In this document: positions 38,836 through 48,423 of the stretch, one piece after another
Layout: the number at the start of each line of letters is the position of its first letter
Numbering within the stretch: the first letter of the stretch is position 1
From: Paracoccus aestuariivivens
GTDB lineage: Bacteria; Pseudomonadota; Alphaproteobacteria; Rhodobacterales; Rhodobacteraceae
Assembly: GCF_009711225.1 (NCBI RefSeq)
Contig: NZ_WMIE01000007.1
Location: forward strand, 1-64,000
Direction of reading: 5' to 3'
DNA length: 64,000 nt
Translations under genes and position numbers: made by a program
Notes under the pieces: generated by a model
Seen by the model: the letters and a program-made list of their open reading frames with translations, nothing else
Databases searched by the model: none
Told to the model about the DNA's origin: nothing

Positions 38836-39984
38836 TCAGTCCAGCTTGATTGCGGCAAGGATCGGCCCCGTGGCGCGCCGCTCACGGTCGCGTCCTGTCA
38901 TCTGGGCCAGAATGGCATGGCGGGTATCTGGCGGGAAAGCGCTGCCCGGTTCGGCCTGCGCCCTGACCGTCATCCGCAGGGGTGCGCGCCCGTCCCATTC
39001 GCCGATGCGTTCGGCCGCCAGAACCACGTTGCGATAGGTGACCTGCATGCCGCGATTTTCGCCTGCGCGAATGACCACCTGCTTCTGGGGCGCGTAGCGC
39101 ACAAGCAGAATGGCGACGCCATTCGGGATCGGCTCGCGCGGGGTCAGTTCAAGCTGGTAGCCGTCATCCTGCTCGCGCGAGGTGACCAGAACCGGCGCGG
39201 GACGGGCCATCTGGTTTTCGACCAGCGCCATCAGATCGGCGGGCCGCACCGCGATCAGGGTATCCGAGCCTGCGACCACCATTTGCGGGGTATAAATGCC
39301 GCGCTCGCCCCAAGCACGGGCATAGGACTGCTGGCGGCGGGTGAACTCGGGACGGGCGAAATCGTCTGCCCAGCCCAGATAGTCCCAGTAATCGACATGC
39401 CATGACAGCGCGAGGATATCATCGCGGTCGGCCAGATCGTTGAGCATCTCGTCCGCAGGCGGGCAGGACGAACACCCCTGCGAGGTGAAAAGCTCGACCA
39501 CGACCGGAGGATGGCCAATCGGACCAGCCATGCGGGCGCGGGCCTGCGCGGTGCGCCGCTCGGCAAAACTTGAAACACCGGTCGTTTCGTCAATCGTTCC
39601 GGTAGCCACTCCGGACAAGAGCGACCCGTCGATGCCCGTTCCGGCTTCGGGGGCCTCGATCAACCCGATTCCATCTTCCGCTCCGGCCTGCCGCCCCCCG
39701 TCGGACAAGGTCGAACCGGTCGGTGCGTCCAGCGTCATGGTCCCGACCGCATCATCCACCGGCTCCGTGGTCTGGGTGAAACCGCCTACGCTTGCATGAC
39801 CGCCACCGGAAAATCCGCCATGTGACGAGCCGGTTCCAGCACCTTCCTGTGCCAATACCGGTTGCCCCAGCAACGCCACCGCAGCCACGACCAGCACCGC
39901 CAATTGGCGTCGTGTGTCGGCCGCCCGTTTGCTGTGCAGCCCGTGCATTGCTCGCACACAGGCAGTTGCCAAGCCAGAAGCCAT
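38836..39984 (-). CDS. Exported DUF1223 thioredoxin-like protein with long linker
   Basis: A 382-residue protein with a signal peptide (cleaved near VLA-Q46) and a C-terminal DUF1223 domain (about 155-382). The domain has VVELFTSQGCSSCPPAD with Cys171 and Cys174 in a CxxC, HVDYWDYLGWADDFARPEFTRRQ and YTPQMVVAG. DUF1223 proteins have a thioredoxin-like fold; their redox partner is unknown. Residues 46-150 are an unusual Gly/Thr/Asp-rich disordered extension. Start ATG 39984 has only a weak ribosome site. Confidence 0.85.
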   Translation of the reverse strand: MASGLATACVRAMHGLHSKRAADTRRQLAVLVVAAVALLGQPVLAQEGAGTGSSHGGFSGGGHASVGGFTQTTEPVDDAVGTMTLDAPTGSTLSDGGRQAGAEDGIGLIEAPEAGTGIDGSLLSGVATGTIDETTGVSSFAERRTAQARARMAGPIGHPPVVVELFTSQGCSSCPPADEMLNDLADRDDILALSWHVDYWDYLGWADDFARPEFTRRQQSYARAWGERGIYTPQMVVAGSDTLIAVRPADLMALVENQMARPAPVLVTSREQDDGYQLELTPREPIPNGVAILLVRYAPQKQVVIRAGENRGMQVTYRNVVLAAERIGEWDGRAPLRMTVRAQAEPGSAFPPDTRHAILAQMTGRDRERRATGPILAAIKLD

Positions 39985-40240
39985 ATTCCCGATTAATCCC
40001 GATATTTTCGTCTTGCATCACCTAACGCCGCGCTAGCACTCACTACAAATCAATGCTTTGTTAGCGGGGTGCGCGTATCATGTGATCGTTGCGCGAAACC
40101 CACATTATGCATCCGCAGCATCATCTCAGCATGCAGTGGTATACAACGCGGTCCCCGACCTTGATCCATTGCCATAAAATGGGCACATATCGGGGCGATA
40201 CCGTCATTCAGCCACCTTTTGAAGGATTGGGAGCCGAGCC
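39985..40240. other. Divergent control region, DUF1223 gene and acnA
   Basis: 256 non-coding bases. A plausible acnA promoter lies at 40161-40189. No other recognisable element was seen. Confidence 0.45.
40161..40189 (+). promoter_or_regulatory. Candidate promoter of acnA
   Basis: TTGATC (40161-40166), a 17-base spacer and CACATA (40184-40189), 52 bases before the acnA start. The -10 is a weak match. Confidence 0.35.
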
Positions 40241-43012
40241 ATGACCATCGAAACCGGAAGCGACACCGCCAGAACCCGCCGCCAGATTGAAGTCGGCGGA
40301 TCGACAATCGCCTATTACTCGATTGACGCTGCCACCGAGGCAGGGCTAGGCGACTTCTCGAAACTGCCCGCCTCGCTCAAGGTCGTGCTGGAGAACCTGC
40401 TGCGTTTCGAGGATGGCGGCCGCACCGTCAGCGTCGATGACATCAAGGCCTTCGCCGAATGGGCCAAGCTTGGCGGCCAGAACCCGCGCGAGATCGCCTA
40501 TCGCCCGGCCCGCGTGTTGATGCAGGACTTCACCGGCGTTCCGGCGGTGGTTGACCTTGCCGCCATGCGCGACGGCATCAAGGCACTTGGCGGCGACGCC
40601 CAGAAGATCAACCCGCTGAACCCGGTCGATCTGGTCATCGACCACTCGGTGATGATCGACGAATTCGGCACCCCCCGCGCCTTCCAGAAGAACGTCGAGC
40701 TGGAATACGAGCGCAACATGGAGCGTTACACCTTCCTGAAATGGGGCCAGAACGCGTTCAACAACTTCCGCGTCGTGCCGCCGGGCACCGGAATCTGCCA
40801 TCAGGTAAACCTTGAATATCTGGCCCAGACCGTCTGGACCGACAAGGACCAGAACGGCACCGAGGTCGCCTATCCCGACACGCTGGTCGGCACCGACAGC
40901 CACACCACCATGGTCAACGGCCTTGCCGTTCTGGGCTGGGGCGTTGGCGGGATCGAGGCCGAGGCTGCGATGCTGGGCCAGCCGATCTCGATGCTGATCC
41001 CGGAAGTCGTGGGCTTCAAGATCACCGGCGCGCTGTCCGAAGGCGTGACCGCGACCGACCTCGTTCTGAAGGTCGTCCAAATGCTGCGCAAGCATGGCGT
41101 GGTCGGCAAATTCGTCGAATTCTACGGCGAAGGCCTCGACAACATGCCGCTGGCGGACCGCGCCACCATCGCCAACATGGCCCCGGAATATGGCGCGACC
41201 TGCGGCTTCTTCCCGATCGACGATGAGACACTGCGCTACCTGCGCCAGACCGGCCGCGAGGAATCGCGCATCGCTTTGGTCGAGGCCTATGCCAAGTCGA
41301 ACGGCTTCTGGCGCACGGCGGATTACGCCCCGGTCTATTCCTCGACGCTGGAACTGGACCAGGGATCGGTCGTCCCGGCCATCTCGGGTCCGAAACGTCC
41401 GCAGGATCACGTCGCGCTGACCGACTCGGCTTTGGAATTCCGCAAATACATCTGCGACACCCGCAAGTTGCCGGAACCCACCGCGAATGGCGAAAGGCGC
41501 TGGAACTCGGAAGGCGGCGCCCCTGCCCCGTCCGATCTGGCGGGCCACCACGAGGGCTATAACGAAGGCACCGTCGACGGTCAGGATTACAAGCTGCATG
41601 ACGGCTCGGTCGTGATCGCCTCGATCACCTCCTGCACCAATACCTCGAACCCCTATGTGCTGATGGCTGCGGGTCTGGTCGCCCGCAAGGCGCGCGCCCT
41701 TGGCCTGACCCGCAAGCCTTGGGTGAAAACCTCGCTGGCCCCCGGCTCGCAGGTGGTCGAGGAATACCTGAAGGCTGCGAACCTGCAGGAAGATCTGGAC
41801 GCGCTTGGCTTCAACCTTGTCGGTTTCGGTTGCACCACCTGCATCGGCAACTCGGGTCCGCTACAACCCGAAATCTCGAAATCGATCAACGAGAACGATC
41901 TGGTCGCGGTTTCGGTCCTGTCGGGCAACCGCAACTTCGAGGGCCGCATCTCGCCCGACGTGCGCGCGAACTATCTGGCATCCCCGCCGCTGGTCGTGGC
42001 CTATGCCATCGCGGGCGACATGAACATCGACCTGACGACCCAGCCGCTGGCCCATACTGCCGACGGCAAGCCTGTGTTCCTGAAAGACATCTGGCCGACC
42101 TCAAAGGAAGTCGCCGAGCTGGTCGACACCATCGTCACGCGTGAGATGTTCCGGTCGAAATATGCCGATGTCTTCAAGGGCGACGCGCGCTGGCAGGCCG
42201 TGAAGGTCACCGATAGCGAGACCTATGACTGGCCGGCCAGTTCGACCTATATCCAGAACCCGCCCTATTTCCAGGGCATGGGCAAGGAAAAGGGCGCGAT
42301 CCACAATATCAGCGGCGCGCGCGTCCTGGCGCTGCTGGGCGACATGATCACGACCGACCACATCTCGCCCGCCGGTTCGTTCAAGCCGACGACGCCCGCA
42401 GGTGTCTACCTGACCGAGCGTCAGGTCGCGCCGAAGGACTTCAACAGCTACGGCTCGCGCCGCGGCAACCATGAAGTCATGATGCGCGGCACCTTCGCCA
42501 ATATCCGCATCAAGAACGAGATGCTGGACGGCGTCGAAGGTGGCTACACGACCGGTCCCGATGGCGCGCAGACCTCGATCTATGACGCGGCGATGGCCTA
42601 CAAGGATGCCGGCGTTCCGCTGGTGATCTTTGGCGGCATCGAATACGGCGCAGGTTCGTCGCGCGACTGGGCAGCCAAGGGCACGAACCTGCTGGGCGTG
42701 AAAGCCGTGATCGCGGAATCCTTCGAGCGCATCCACCGCTCGAACCTCGTCGGCATGGGCGTCATCCCCTTCGAGTTCACCGGCGGCGACAATCGCAAGA
42801 CGCTGGGCCTGAAGGGCACCGAAACGGTGTCGATCGACGGGCTTGAGGGTGATTTCAAACCGCTCTCGCTGGTCCCGGCCACGATCCGCTATGCCGATGG
42901 CACCGAGAAAGTGATCCAGCTGAAAGCCCGCGTCGATACCGAGGTAGAGATCGAATATCTCGAAAACGGCGGCGTGCTGCATTACGTGCTGCGCAATCTG
43001 GCGAAAGCCTGA
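40241..43012 (+). CDS. acnA: Aconitate hydratase A
   Basis: A 923-residue 4Fe-4S TCA-cycle enzyme interconverting citrate and isocitrate. The cluster cysteines are in [13 protein letters not shown] (about 465) and [11 protein letters not shown] (about 530 and 533). The substrate loop includes [20 protein letters not shown]. The swivelling C-terminal domain has [32 protein letters not shown] and [12 protein letters not shown]. Length and IRP/AcnA-type organisation are complete. GGGAG precedes the ATG. Monocistronic. Confidence 0.98.
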   Translation: MTIETGSDTARTRRQIEVGGSTIAYYSIDAATEAGLGDFSKLPASLKVVLENLLRFEDGGRTVSVDDIKAFAEWAKLGGQNPREIAYRPARVLMQDFTGVPAVVDLAAMRDGIKALGGDAQKINPLNPVDLVIDHSVMIDEFGTPRAFQKNVELEYERNMERYTFLKWGQNAFNNFRVVPPGTGICHQVNLEYLAQTVWTDKDQNGTEVAYPDTLVGTDSHTTMVNGLAVLGWGVGGIEAEAAMLGQPISMLIPEVVGFKITGALSEGVTATDLVLKVVQMLRKHGVVGKFVEFYGEGLDNMPLADRATIANMAPEYGATCGFFPIDDETLRYLRQTGREESRIALVEAYAKSNGFWRTADYAPVYSSTLELDQGSVVPAISGPKRPQDHVALTDSALEFRKYICDTRKLPEPTANGERRWNSEGGAPAPSDLAGHHEGYNEGTVDGQDYKLHDGSVVIASITSCTNTSNPYVLMAAGLVARKARALGLTRKPWVKTSLAPGSQVVEEYLKAANLQEDLDALGFNLVGFGCTTCIGNSGPLQPEISKSINENDLVAVSVLSGNRNFEGRISPDVRANYLASPPLVVAYAIAGDMNIDLTTQPLAHTADGKPVFLKDIWPTSKEVAELVDTIVTREMFRSKYADVFKGDARWQAVKVTDSETYDWPASSTYIQNPPYFQGMGKEKGAIHNISGARVLALLGDMITTDHISPAGSFKPTTPAGVYLTERQVAPKDFNSYGSRRGNHEVMMRGTFANIRIKNEMLDGVEGGYTTGPDGAQTSIYDAAMAYKDAGVPLVIFGGIEYGAGSSRDWAAKGTNLLGVKAVIAESFERIHRSNLVGMGVIPFEFTGGDNRKTLGLKGTETVSIDGLEGDFKPLSLVPATIRYADGTEKVIQLKARVDTEVEIEYLENGGVLHYVLRNLAKA

Positions 43013-43017
43013 ATCCG

Positions 43018-43043
43018 AAGGCCCCGGAGAAATCCGGGGCCTT
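43018..43043 (+). terminator. Terminator hairpin after acnA
   Basis: A perfect 11-bp AAGGCCCCGGA / TCCGGGGCCTT stem with loop GAAA, 5 bases after the stop. The U-run is replaced by CCGTATTG. Confidence 0.7.
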
Positions 43044-43116
43044 CCGTATTGCCCGCTTGCGTTCCTGATACGTCCCGTCAATTGTGACAGCTTCGTGACA
43101 ACAGGGACGCAAACAA

Positions 43117-43935
43117 ATGCTCAAAAAGGGTTTTTCCGTCATCGCCGCGACGCTCGCGCTTGCCGCAGCCGCGCCCGGATATGCGGATGAAGCCACCGAT
43201 GCCTCGGCCAATGCGCTGCTTTACGCGGTCGCTTGGAAACAGACTGCCGCCGAATACCGCGCGCTCTACCATCAAGGCTACAATATCGCCCGCGACCGCG
43301 TGGATGCCGCTTTGGCCGCCCGCAAGGAGGGCGACAAGCCGCTGGCCGTCTTCACCGACATGGACGACACCGTGCTGCTGCCGCTGCCCTATTGGTCGAA
43401 ACTGACGGGCGAGGGCAAAGCCTTCTTCGACGATCCGATCTGGGACGCGTGGGTGCCGCAGAACGATCTGGTCATCGCGCCGGGCGCCAAGGAGTTCTTC
43501 GAATATTGCAAGGAAAAAGGCGTCGAGGTCTTTTATATCACCAGCCGCGATCAGGGCGAAAAGACCTATGAATACGCGCTTGGGCATCTCAAGACGCTCG
43601 GCCTGCCCTTTGCCGACGAGGCGCATCTGACCGTCCTGACCAACAGCTCGAACAAAGAGCCGAAGCAGAAGGAACTGGCCGAGAAGTTCACGCCGGTCGT
43701 CTATCTGGGCGACAACCTGAACGACTTCCAGCGCAAATATTACATCAAGGGCGACGTCGCCGCGCGCATCAAGGCGATGGAGGAGGACCGAGAGGAATTC
43801 GGCCGCCGCTTCATCATCCTGCCGAACCCGACAGACGGTCACTGGATGGCAGCGGTCTTTGGCGAAAGCGAGCCCTCCGACACGCCGGAAGCCCGCGCCA
43901 AGCTGGTCGAGGCCGCAAAAACCGTCCTGCGCTGA
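43117..43935 (+). CDS. HAD-superfamily acid phosphatase, e(P4)-like
   Basis: A 272-residue periplasmic phosphatase of the class C / 5'-nucleotidase e(P4) group. The signal peptide (ATLALAAAAPGYA) has no lipobox Cys, unlike Haemophilus e(P4). The HAD catalytic motif is FTDMDDT with Asp81 and Asp83. Further motifs are VFYITSRDQGEKTYEYALGHLKTLG and VYLGDNLNDF (motif III/IV acids). The IILPNPTDGHW stretch resembles the LPNPMYGDW-like ending of the family. Likely releases phosphate and nucleosides outside the inner membrane. Confidence 0.88.
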   Translation: MLKKGFSVIAATLALAAAAPGYADEATDASANALLYAVAWKQTAAEYRALYHQGYNIARDRVDAALAARKEGDKPLAVFTDMDDTVLLPLPYWSKLTGEGKAFFDDPIWDAWVPQNDLVIAPGAKEFFEYCKEKGVEVFYITSRDQGEKTYEYALGHLKTLGLPFADEAHLTVLTNSSNKEPKQKELAEKFTPVVYLGDNLNDFQRKYYIKGDVAARIKAMEEDREEFGRRFIILPNPTDGHWMAAVFGESEPSDTPEARAKLVEAAKTVLR

Positions 43936-43943
43936 ACCGACAG

Positions 43944-43974
43944 ATGCCGCCGCGAACACTCGCGGCGGCATTTT
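43944..43974 (+). terminator. Rho-independent terminator after the HAD phosphatase
   Basis: A perfect 12-bp ATGCCGCCGCGA / TCGCGGCGGCAT stem, followed by TTT. Confidence 0.8.
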
Positions 43975-43978
43975 CGAC

Positions 43979-44599
43979 TTATTCTTCGGCGCAATACCAC
44001 ATGGTGCCGCCCGCAGCCGCCGTCCCGACCACCAGCGAGCCAACCGCCACCGGAGAGGCAGCGACTCCTGCCGCCGCCGTCGCCGCAGCCGTTCCCGCCG
44101 CCTGCGCCATGCCAACAACCCCGCTTGAGGTCGCCGCCAGAATTGTCGCCCCCGGCCGCTGCGTGACAGCATCATATCCGGCGACCGCAAGGTCATTCGC
44201 GCTTCTCATCGTCGCCGAACGCGCGCCGTTTACCTTCTCGCAGAAGGTCTTGCGGCAGACTGCATTGCCCTTGCGCTCTCCGATCTGCGCGCCGACATAG
44301 GTGTCGCCCGCCTTGTCCCACAGCAGGCAATAGGAACCGTCATCGGTCATCGCATTGCGGCGCAATATCTCGCGCAACGAAACATAGCCCGGACAGGTGA
44401 TCTTGCCCCAGCCCGACAGGTTCTTCTCCAGCTTGCCGACATTCTCGCGGAATTCGGCGTCGCGGACGTAGTTGATCTCGGTCTTCTCGCCCGCAATTGA
44501 GGTCTCGCAGGTCCAGAGGCGTTCCTCTGCGGATGGGCCGTCCTCGGCAAACACAGGGTTGGCCAACCCAAGGGCCATCAGGCCGATCACAAGACGCAT
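43979..44599 (-). CDS. Exported Cys-containing protein of unknown function
   Basis: A 206-residue protein I do not recognise. It has a signal peptide (MRLVIGLMALGLANPVFA). Six cysteines (31, 69, 91, 115, 120, 203) suggest disulphides, with RKTFCEKVNG in the middle. The C-terminal third (151-198) is an Ala/Gly/Val-rich hydrophobic stretch that could be one or two membrane helices. Start ATG 44599 follows GGGAGTGAG. Alone between two convergent or divergent partners; no functional context. Confidence 0.7.
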   Translation of the reverse strand: MRLVIGLMALGLANPVFAEDGPSAEERLWTCETSIAGEKTEINYVRDAEFRENVGKLEKNLSGWGKITCPGYVSLREILRRNAMTDDGSYCLLWDKAGDTYVGAQIGERKGNAVCRKTFCEKVNGARSATMRSANDLAVAGYDAVTQRPGATILAATSSGVVGMAQAAGTAAATAAAGVAASPVAVGSLVVGTAAAGGTMWYCAEE

Positions 44600-44762
44600 C
44601 TCACTCCCCGACATCCACGAATATCGCCACTCGCATGACCCAATGCCTGACAGGTTGCAATGAGCAATGCCCGGATTTCCGGCCAATGTGATCGAACAAA
44701 CTTCCCCACCAACCGGGTGCGGGAACTTGCATCGGGCGCAAATCCGGACCATGCCGCCACGC

Positions 44763-46127
44763 TTAAGTGAACACGAAGTCCGAGGCCTCGATCAGATTGT
44801 GATCCACGTTTTTCAGCACAATGCTGTCGGCACCGTATGTGATCCGGACATCCGCTCCCAGATCAACAATCCGCAAGTCCGCGAAACGCTCGGCTCCTGA
44901 CACGAATTCGATCCGGTCACGCCCGTCCTTGAAGTCGGTGATCTGATCATTCTGCGCGCCGCTGGAGAAAACAAAAGTGTCCACGCCGAACCCGCTCGAG
45001 AGGGTATCGTTGCCCACGCCCCCGATCAGGCGATCGTTGCCATAACTGCCAAACAGACGGTCCGCACCTGCGCCGCCATTGATCACGTCATTGCCGGCAC
45101 CAGCGTTCAGGGTGTTCGCATGGGCCGAGCCGATCAGGCGATCCGCCCCCCATCCCGTAGTCAGGTTTTCGATATTGCTGATCGCAACGCTGCCACCTAC
45201 ACATCTTTGCGCCGCCGTCACCCCCAGATTGATCGTAACCGCCACGTGGCGGGATGCGATGCTAAGCGTGTCGGAGCCAGCGCCGCCATCCACGATATCT
45301 GCGCCGAGACCGACGATCAGCAGATCGTTGCCGTCATTCCCCGACAACCGGTCATTTCCCTCACCACCAATCAGGGTATCATTGCCCAATCCGCCGATCA
45401 GTTGGTCGTTGCCCGCAACGCCGCTCAAAATATCGGCTCCGGCACCGCCATTCATCACATTCCCGACCGCCGATCCGGTGAGGCGATCAGCGCCTGCACC
45501 TGTAGTAATATTCTCGACATTCTGGGCCGCGACCGAGGCCGCGCCGAACCGCTGAACTCCGGCAATCCCGAGGTTAAACGTAACATTCGCAGCGTTTGCG
45601 ATGACCAAAGTGTCGATTCCGGCTTCGCCGTTCACCACATCCGCGTTCTGTCCGACATGAATGACATCATTGCCCCAGCCGCCCAGGAGGGTATCGTTGC
45701 CCAACCCGCCGCTCAGGGTGTCATTGCCGGTATCACCCAGCAGCCTGTCATTCCCTCCCATTCCGCTAATAAAATCATGTCCGCCAAAGCCGTTCACGGT
45801 ATCCGAGCCGGATGATCCCGTAATTTGATCTGCCGTGGCCAAGGCAAGGCGCACCATGGGCAGAAGGTCTCCATTCTCGATGCTGTATTCTAGTGATTCC
45901 GGAGTGAAAAAATTTGCCTGCGTGATGCTGAATACGGGTCGGTCATCCTGCGAAAGGGAAAAACCATTCAGACGGTCATCACCATGCGTATGATCCTCAG
46001 AAGATATCCGCACGTTATCGTCGTAGATAAAATCGTCGCCGTCGATCTCCTCGTTATGATCCCAAAACCCAGTGAAACTGGTCGGGGCCGCAAGATTGAA
46101 TGATTTGTGAAGAATTACCCTTGCCAC
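44763..46127 (-). CDS. RTX-type calcium-binding protein
   Basis: A 454-residue protein with three blocks of nonapeptide repeats (GGxGNDxLx), about 105-172, 209-288 and 326-382. A FVFSSGAQNDQITDFKDGRDRIEF segment follows, as in RTX exoprotein C-terminal modules. Such proteins bind calcium in a beta-roll and leave by type I secretion with an uncleaved C-terminal signal; no transporter genes are close. No enzyme domain is seen in residues 1-100, which include an Asp-rich stretch. The unit around 182-220 reappears at 297-335. Confidence 0.88.
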   Translation of the reverse strand: MARVILHKSFNLAAPTSFTGFWDHNEEIDGDDFIYDDNVRISSEDHTHGDDRLNGFSLSQDDRPVFSITQANFFTPESLEYSIENGDLLPMVRLALATADQITGSSGSDTVNGFGGHDFISGMGGNDRLLGDTGNDTLSGGLGNDTLLGGWGNDVIHVGQNADVVNGEAGIDTLVIANAANVTFNLGIAGVQRFGAASVAAQNVENITTGAGADRLTGSAVGNVMNGGAGADILSGVAGNDQLIGGLGNDTLIGGEGNDRLSGNDGNDLLIVGLGADIVDGGAGSDTLSIASRHVAVTINLGVTAAQRCVGGSVAISNIENLTTGWGADRLIGSAHANTLNAGAGNDVINGGAGADRLFGSYGNDRLIGGVGNDTLSSGFGVDTFVFSSGAQNDQITDFKDGRDRIEFVSGAERFADLRIVDLGADVRITYGADSIVLKNVDHNLIEASDFVFT

Positions 46128-46250
46128 ATCTATCTCCTTAAGAATGCAACGTGACGATATTTAAACAACTACTGGATGTAAATTTATTCGCGACAAATAA
46201 AAAAGGCCGCCCCCGAAGGGACGGCCCTGAAAACCGAAATCCGAAAAGGA
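46128..46250. other. AT-rich gap between RTX gene and rpsD
   Basis: A distinctly AT-rich segment (about 46140-46200) compared with the surroundings. It serves as RTX promoter region on its left side and contains the rpsD terminator on its right side. Confidence 0.5.
46195..46227 (-). terminator. Rho-independent terminator after rpsD
   Basis: On the minus strand, a GGCCGTCCC / GGGGGCGGCC stem with a TTCG loop is followed by TTTTTTATT, directly after the rpsD stop. Confidence 0.9.
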
Positions 46251-46871
46251 TCAGTTTTTCGCGTAGAATTCGACGACCAGGTTCGGTTCCATCACGACCG
46301 GATAGGGCACGTCGCCCAGAGCCGGGGTGCGGACGAAGTTCGCGGTCATCTTGTTGTGGTCGACTTCCAGGTAGTCCGGAACGTCACGCTCGGTCAGAGA
46401 GACGGCTTCCAGCACAATGGCCAGCTGACGCGAGCGCTCGCGGATCGAGACAACGTCGCCTTCTTTGACGCGGTAGGAAGCGATGTTCACTTTCTTACCG
46501 TTCACTTCGACGTGGCCGTGGTTCACGAACTGGCGGGCGGCGAAGATCGTCGGAACGAACTTGGCGCGATAGATGATAGCGTCCAGGCGGCGCTCGAGCA
46601 GGCCAACCAGGTTCTCACCGGTGTCGCCTTTAACGCGCTCGGCTTCCGCGTAGATGCGGCGGAATTGCTTCTCGGTCAGGTCGCCGTAGTAGCCTTTGAG
46701 TTTTTGCTTGGCGCGCAGCTGGGTACCGAAGTCCGACAGCTTGCCCTTGCGGCGCTGACCGTGCTGGCCCGGGCCGTATTCGCGCTTGTTCAGCGGCGAC
46801 TTGGCGCGGCCCCAGATGTTCTCGCCCATGCGGCGGTCGATTTTATACTTGGCAGCGGTGCGTTTGGTCAT
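46251..46871 (-). CDS. rpsD: 30S ribosomal protein S4
   Basis: A 206-residue primary 16S rRNA-binding protein of the small subunit body. It starts [22 protein letters not shown] and has the S4 RNA-binding domain with [37 protein letters not shown] lies 8 bases upstream. Longer upstream frames are not coding. S4 often autoregulates its own mRNA; here a hairpin stands in a leader of about 110 bases. Confidence 0.98.
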   Translation of the reverse strand: MTKRTAAKYKIDRRMGENIWGRAKSPLNKREYGPGQHGQRRKGKLSDFGTQLRAKQKLKGYYGDLTEKQFRRIYAEAERVKGDTGENLVGLLERRLDAIIYRAKFVPTIFAARQFVNHGHVEVNGKKVNIASYRVKEGDVVSIRERSRQLAIVLEAVSLTERDVPDYLEVDHNKMTANFVRTPALGDVPYPVVMEPNLVVEFYAKN

Positions 46872-46946
46872 CGCTGATCTCCTTCTTGTGTTATCTTCTC
46901 GAAGGGCGTTGTCCTTTGGCCTCGACCCAATGGATCGGCCCGACAG

Positions 46947-46963
46947 GGTTCCCCTTGCGGGGT
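46947..46963 (-). promoter_or_regulatory. Hairpin in the rpsD leader
   Basis: On the minus strand, GGACCCC-GCAA-GGGGAACC forms a compact stem about 75 bases upstream of the S4 start codon. It could be an autoregulatory site for S4, but this is only inferred from position. Confidence 0.3.
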
Positions 46964-46986
46964 CCACCAACACCAATGAAGCGGCG

Positions 46987-47014
46987 CTTATAGCCGCGAC
47001 AGGGGCAAAGTCAA
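46987..47014 (-). promoter_or_regulatory. Promoter of rpsD
   Basis: On the minus strand, -35 TTGACT (47009-47014), a 16-base spacer and -10 TATAAG (46987-46992). A strong match, predicting a leader of about 110 bases. Confidence 0.65.
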
Positions 47015-47075
47015 GCACCCCTTGAGACGGCGAGTGCCTGCCCTTATGTGAAAGCAAGCGAACAAGGAAGACCCG

Positions 47076-47447
47076 ATGTTTTCGATCCCCGGCAAAAGCC
47101 CCGTCACCATCACCGAAGCCGCCGAGCGCCAGATTGCGCGCCTGATGGCCGCGAAATCCGCCAGCGGGCTGCGTATCGGCCTGAAGAAGGGCGGCTGCGC
47201 GGGCATGGAATATACGATGGAACTGGCCGAGACCCCCGCCCCCGGCGATGAAGTCGTTGAACAAGGCAAGGCCCGCGTGCTGATCGCCCCGATGGCGCAG
47301 ATGTATCTGTTCGGGACCGAAATCGACTATGAAAGCGGAGTGCTGGAATCCGGCTTCAAATTCCGCAATCCGAACGTAACCGACAGTTGCGGTTGCGGCG
47401 AGTCGATCAGCTTTGGCGCACTCGAAGGCTCCCGCGCCAAACTCTGA
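47076..47447 (+). CDS. HesB/IscA-family iron-sulfur assembly protein
   Basis: A 123-residue A-type Fe-S carrier. The three conserved cysteines are Cys41 ([10 protein letters not shown]) and Cys105/Cys107 (DSCGCGES), the ligands for a bridging cluster. Such proteins receive Fe-S clusters from a scaffold and pass them to apo-enzymes such as aconitase. Whether it is IscA, SufA or ErpA cannot be decided. AAGGAAG precedes the ATG. Divergent from rpsD and away from any suf/isc operon. Confidence 0.9.
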   Translation: MFSIPGKSPVTITEAAERQIARLMAAKSASGLRIGLKKGGCAGMEYTMELAETPAPGDEVVEQGKARVLIAPMAQMYLFGTEIDYESGVLESGFKFRNPNVTDSCGCGESISFGALEGSRAKL

Positions 47448-47548
47448 ACTTTCTTCCCTCCGTTAGCGCACACATCCCTAAGGCTGGCTTGATCGCGCGA
47501 GGACTGCAGCCTAATCCCCTTTCAAACATGATGAAAAGGGAGAGGCTG

Positions 47549-48292
47549 ATGGCCCCGCGCAAACTTGCTGCCGGCAACTGGAAAATGAACGGAACTTTCG
47601 CAGCGCTGGATCAGATCGACCGGCTGGCGGCCGACCTGCCGACCTCTGGTTGCGATGTCCTGATCTGTCCGCCCGCGACGCTGGTTCACGCGATGTCCGC
47701 ACGCGCAGCCGGCAAGCTGGCGGTTGGCGGTCAGGACTGCCACGCCAAGACCTCGGGCGCACATACCGGCGACATCGCGGCGGAGCAGCTGAAGGATGCC
47801 GGTGCCACCCATGTTATCCTTGGTCACTCGGAACGCCGCACCGACCATGCCGAGACCGACGCCCAAGTCGCCGCGAAATCGCTGGCCGCCTATGAAACCG
47901 GTCTGGTCGCCGTCATCTGCGTCGGCGAGACCGAGGCGCAGCGCGACGCCGGCGAGACGCTGGACGTGATCTCGGCCCAACTGGCCGGTTCCATTCCCGA
48001 GGGCGCGACCGCCGCCAATACCGTCATCGCATATGAACCAGTCTGGGCCATCGGCACGGGCCGCACCCCGACCAATGAGCAAATCGCCGAGGTCCATGCC
48101 CTGATGCGCGAGCGTCTGAGCGCCCGCTTTCCTGACGGGGCCGACATGTCGCTGCTTTACGGCGGCTCGGTGAAGCCCTCGAACGCCGCCGAGATCTTCG
48201 CGACGCCCCATGTAAACGGCGCGCTGGTCGGTGGCGCAAGCCTCAAGGCGGCCGATTTCGGGCCGATCATCACGGCCCTTTCCGCCGCGTAA
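47549..48292 (+). CDS. tpiA: Triosephosphate isomerase
   Basis: A 247-residue TIM-barrel enzyme interconverting DHAP and glyceraldehyde 3-phosphate. The catalytic residues are all present: Lys12 in AAGNWKMNG, His in VILGHSERR, and Glu in [12 protein letters not shown]. The phosphate-gripping loop ([10 protein letters not shown]) and [13 protein letters not shown] follow. Start ATG 47549 has GGGAGAGG just upstream. Confidence 0.98.
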   Translation: MAPRKLAAGNWKMNGTFAALDQIDRLAADLPTSGCDVLICPPATLVHAMSARAAGKLAVGGQDCHAKTSGAHTGDIAAEQLKDAGATHVILGHSERRTDHAETDAQVAAKSLAAYETGLVAVICVGETEAQRDAGETLDVISAQLAGSIPEGATAANTVIAYEPVWAIGTGRTPTNEQIAEVHALMRERLSARFPDGADMSLLYGGSVKPSNAAEIFATPHVNGALVGGASLKAADFGPIITALSAA

Positions 48293-48311
48293 TCCGGCGA
48301 TCAGGAAAGAA

Positions 48312-48339
48312 GTTCCATCCGGCATGCCCCGGATGGAAC
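48312..48339 (+). terminator. Hairpin after tpiA
   Basis: A perfect 11-bp GTTCCATCCGG / CCGGATGGAAC stem with a 6-base loop, 20 bases after the tpiA stop. No T run, so it is a weak or Rho-aided end. Confidence 0.5.
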
Positions 48340-48395
48340 AATATGAGCAATTTGCAGGCCAAGTGCCCCTTGCAAAGACCACATTCCCGCGCATA

Positions 48396-48422
48396 GGTCA
48401 CGCCTGACATTCAGGAAGGACC
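48396..48422 (+). promoter_or_regulatory. Start-region hairpin sequestering the metN ribosome site
   Basis: GGTC (48396-48399) can pair with GACC (48419-48422), enclosing CCTGA (48403-48407) paired with TCAGG (48411-48415). The AGGAAGG ribosome site and the bases just before the ATG lie inside. This could give translational control of metNIQ. It does not match a riboswitch consensus I know. Confidence 0.3.
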
Positions 48423-48423
48423 C

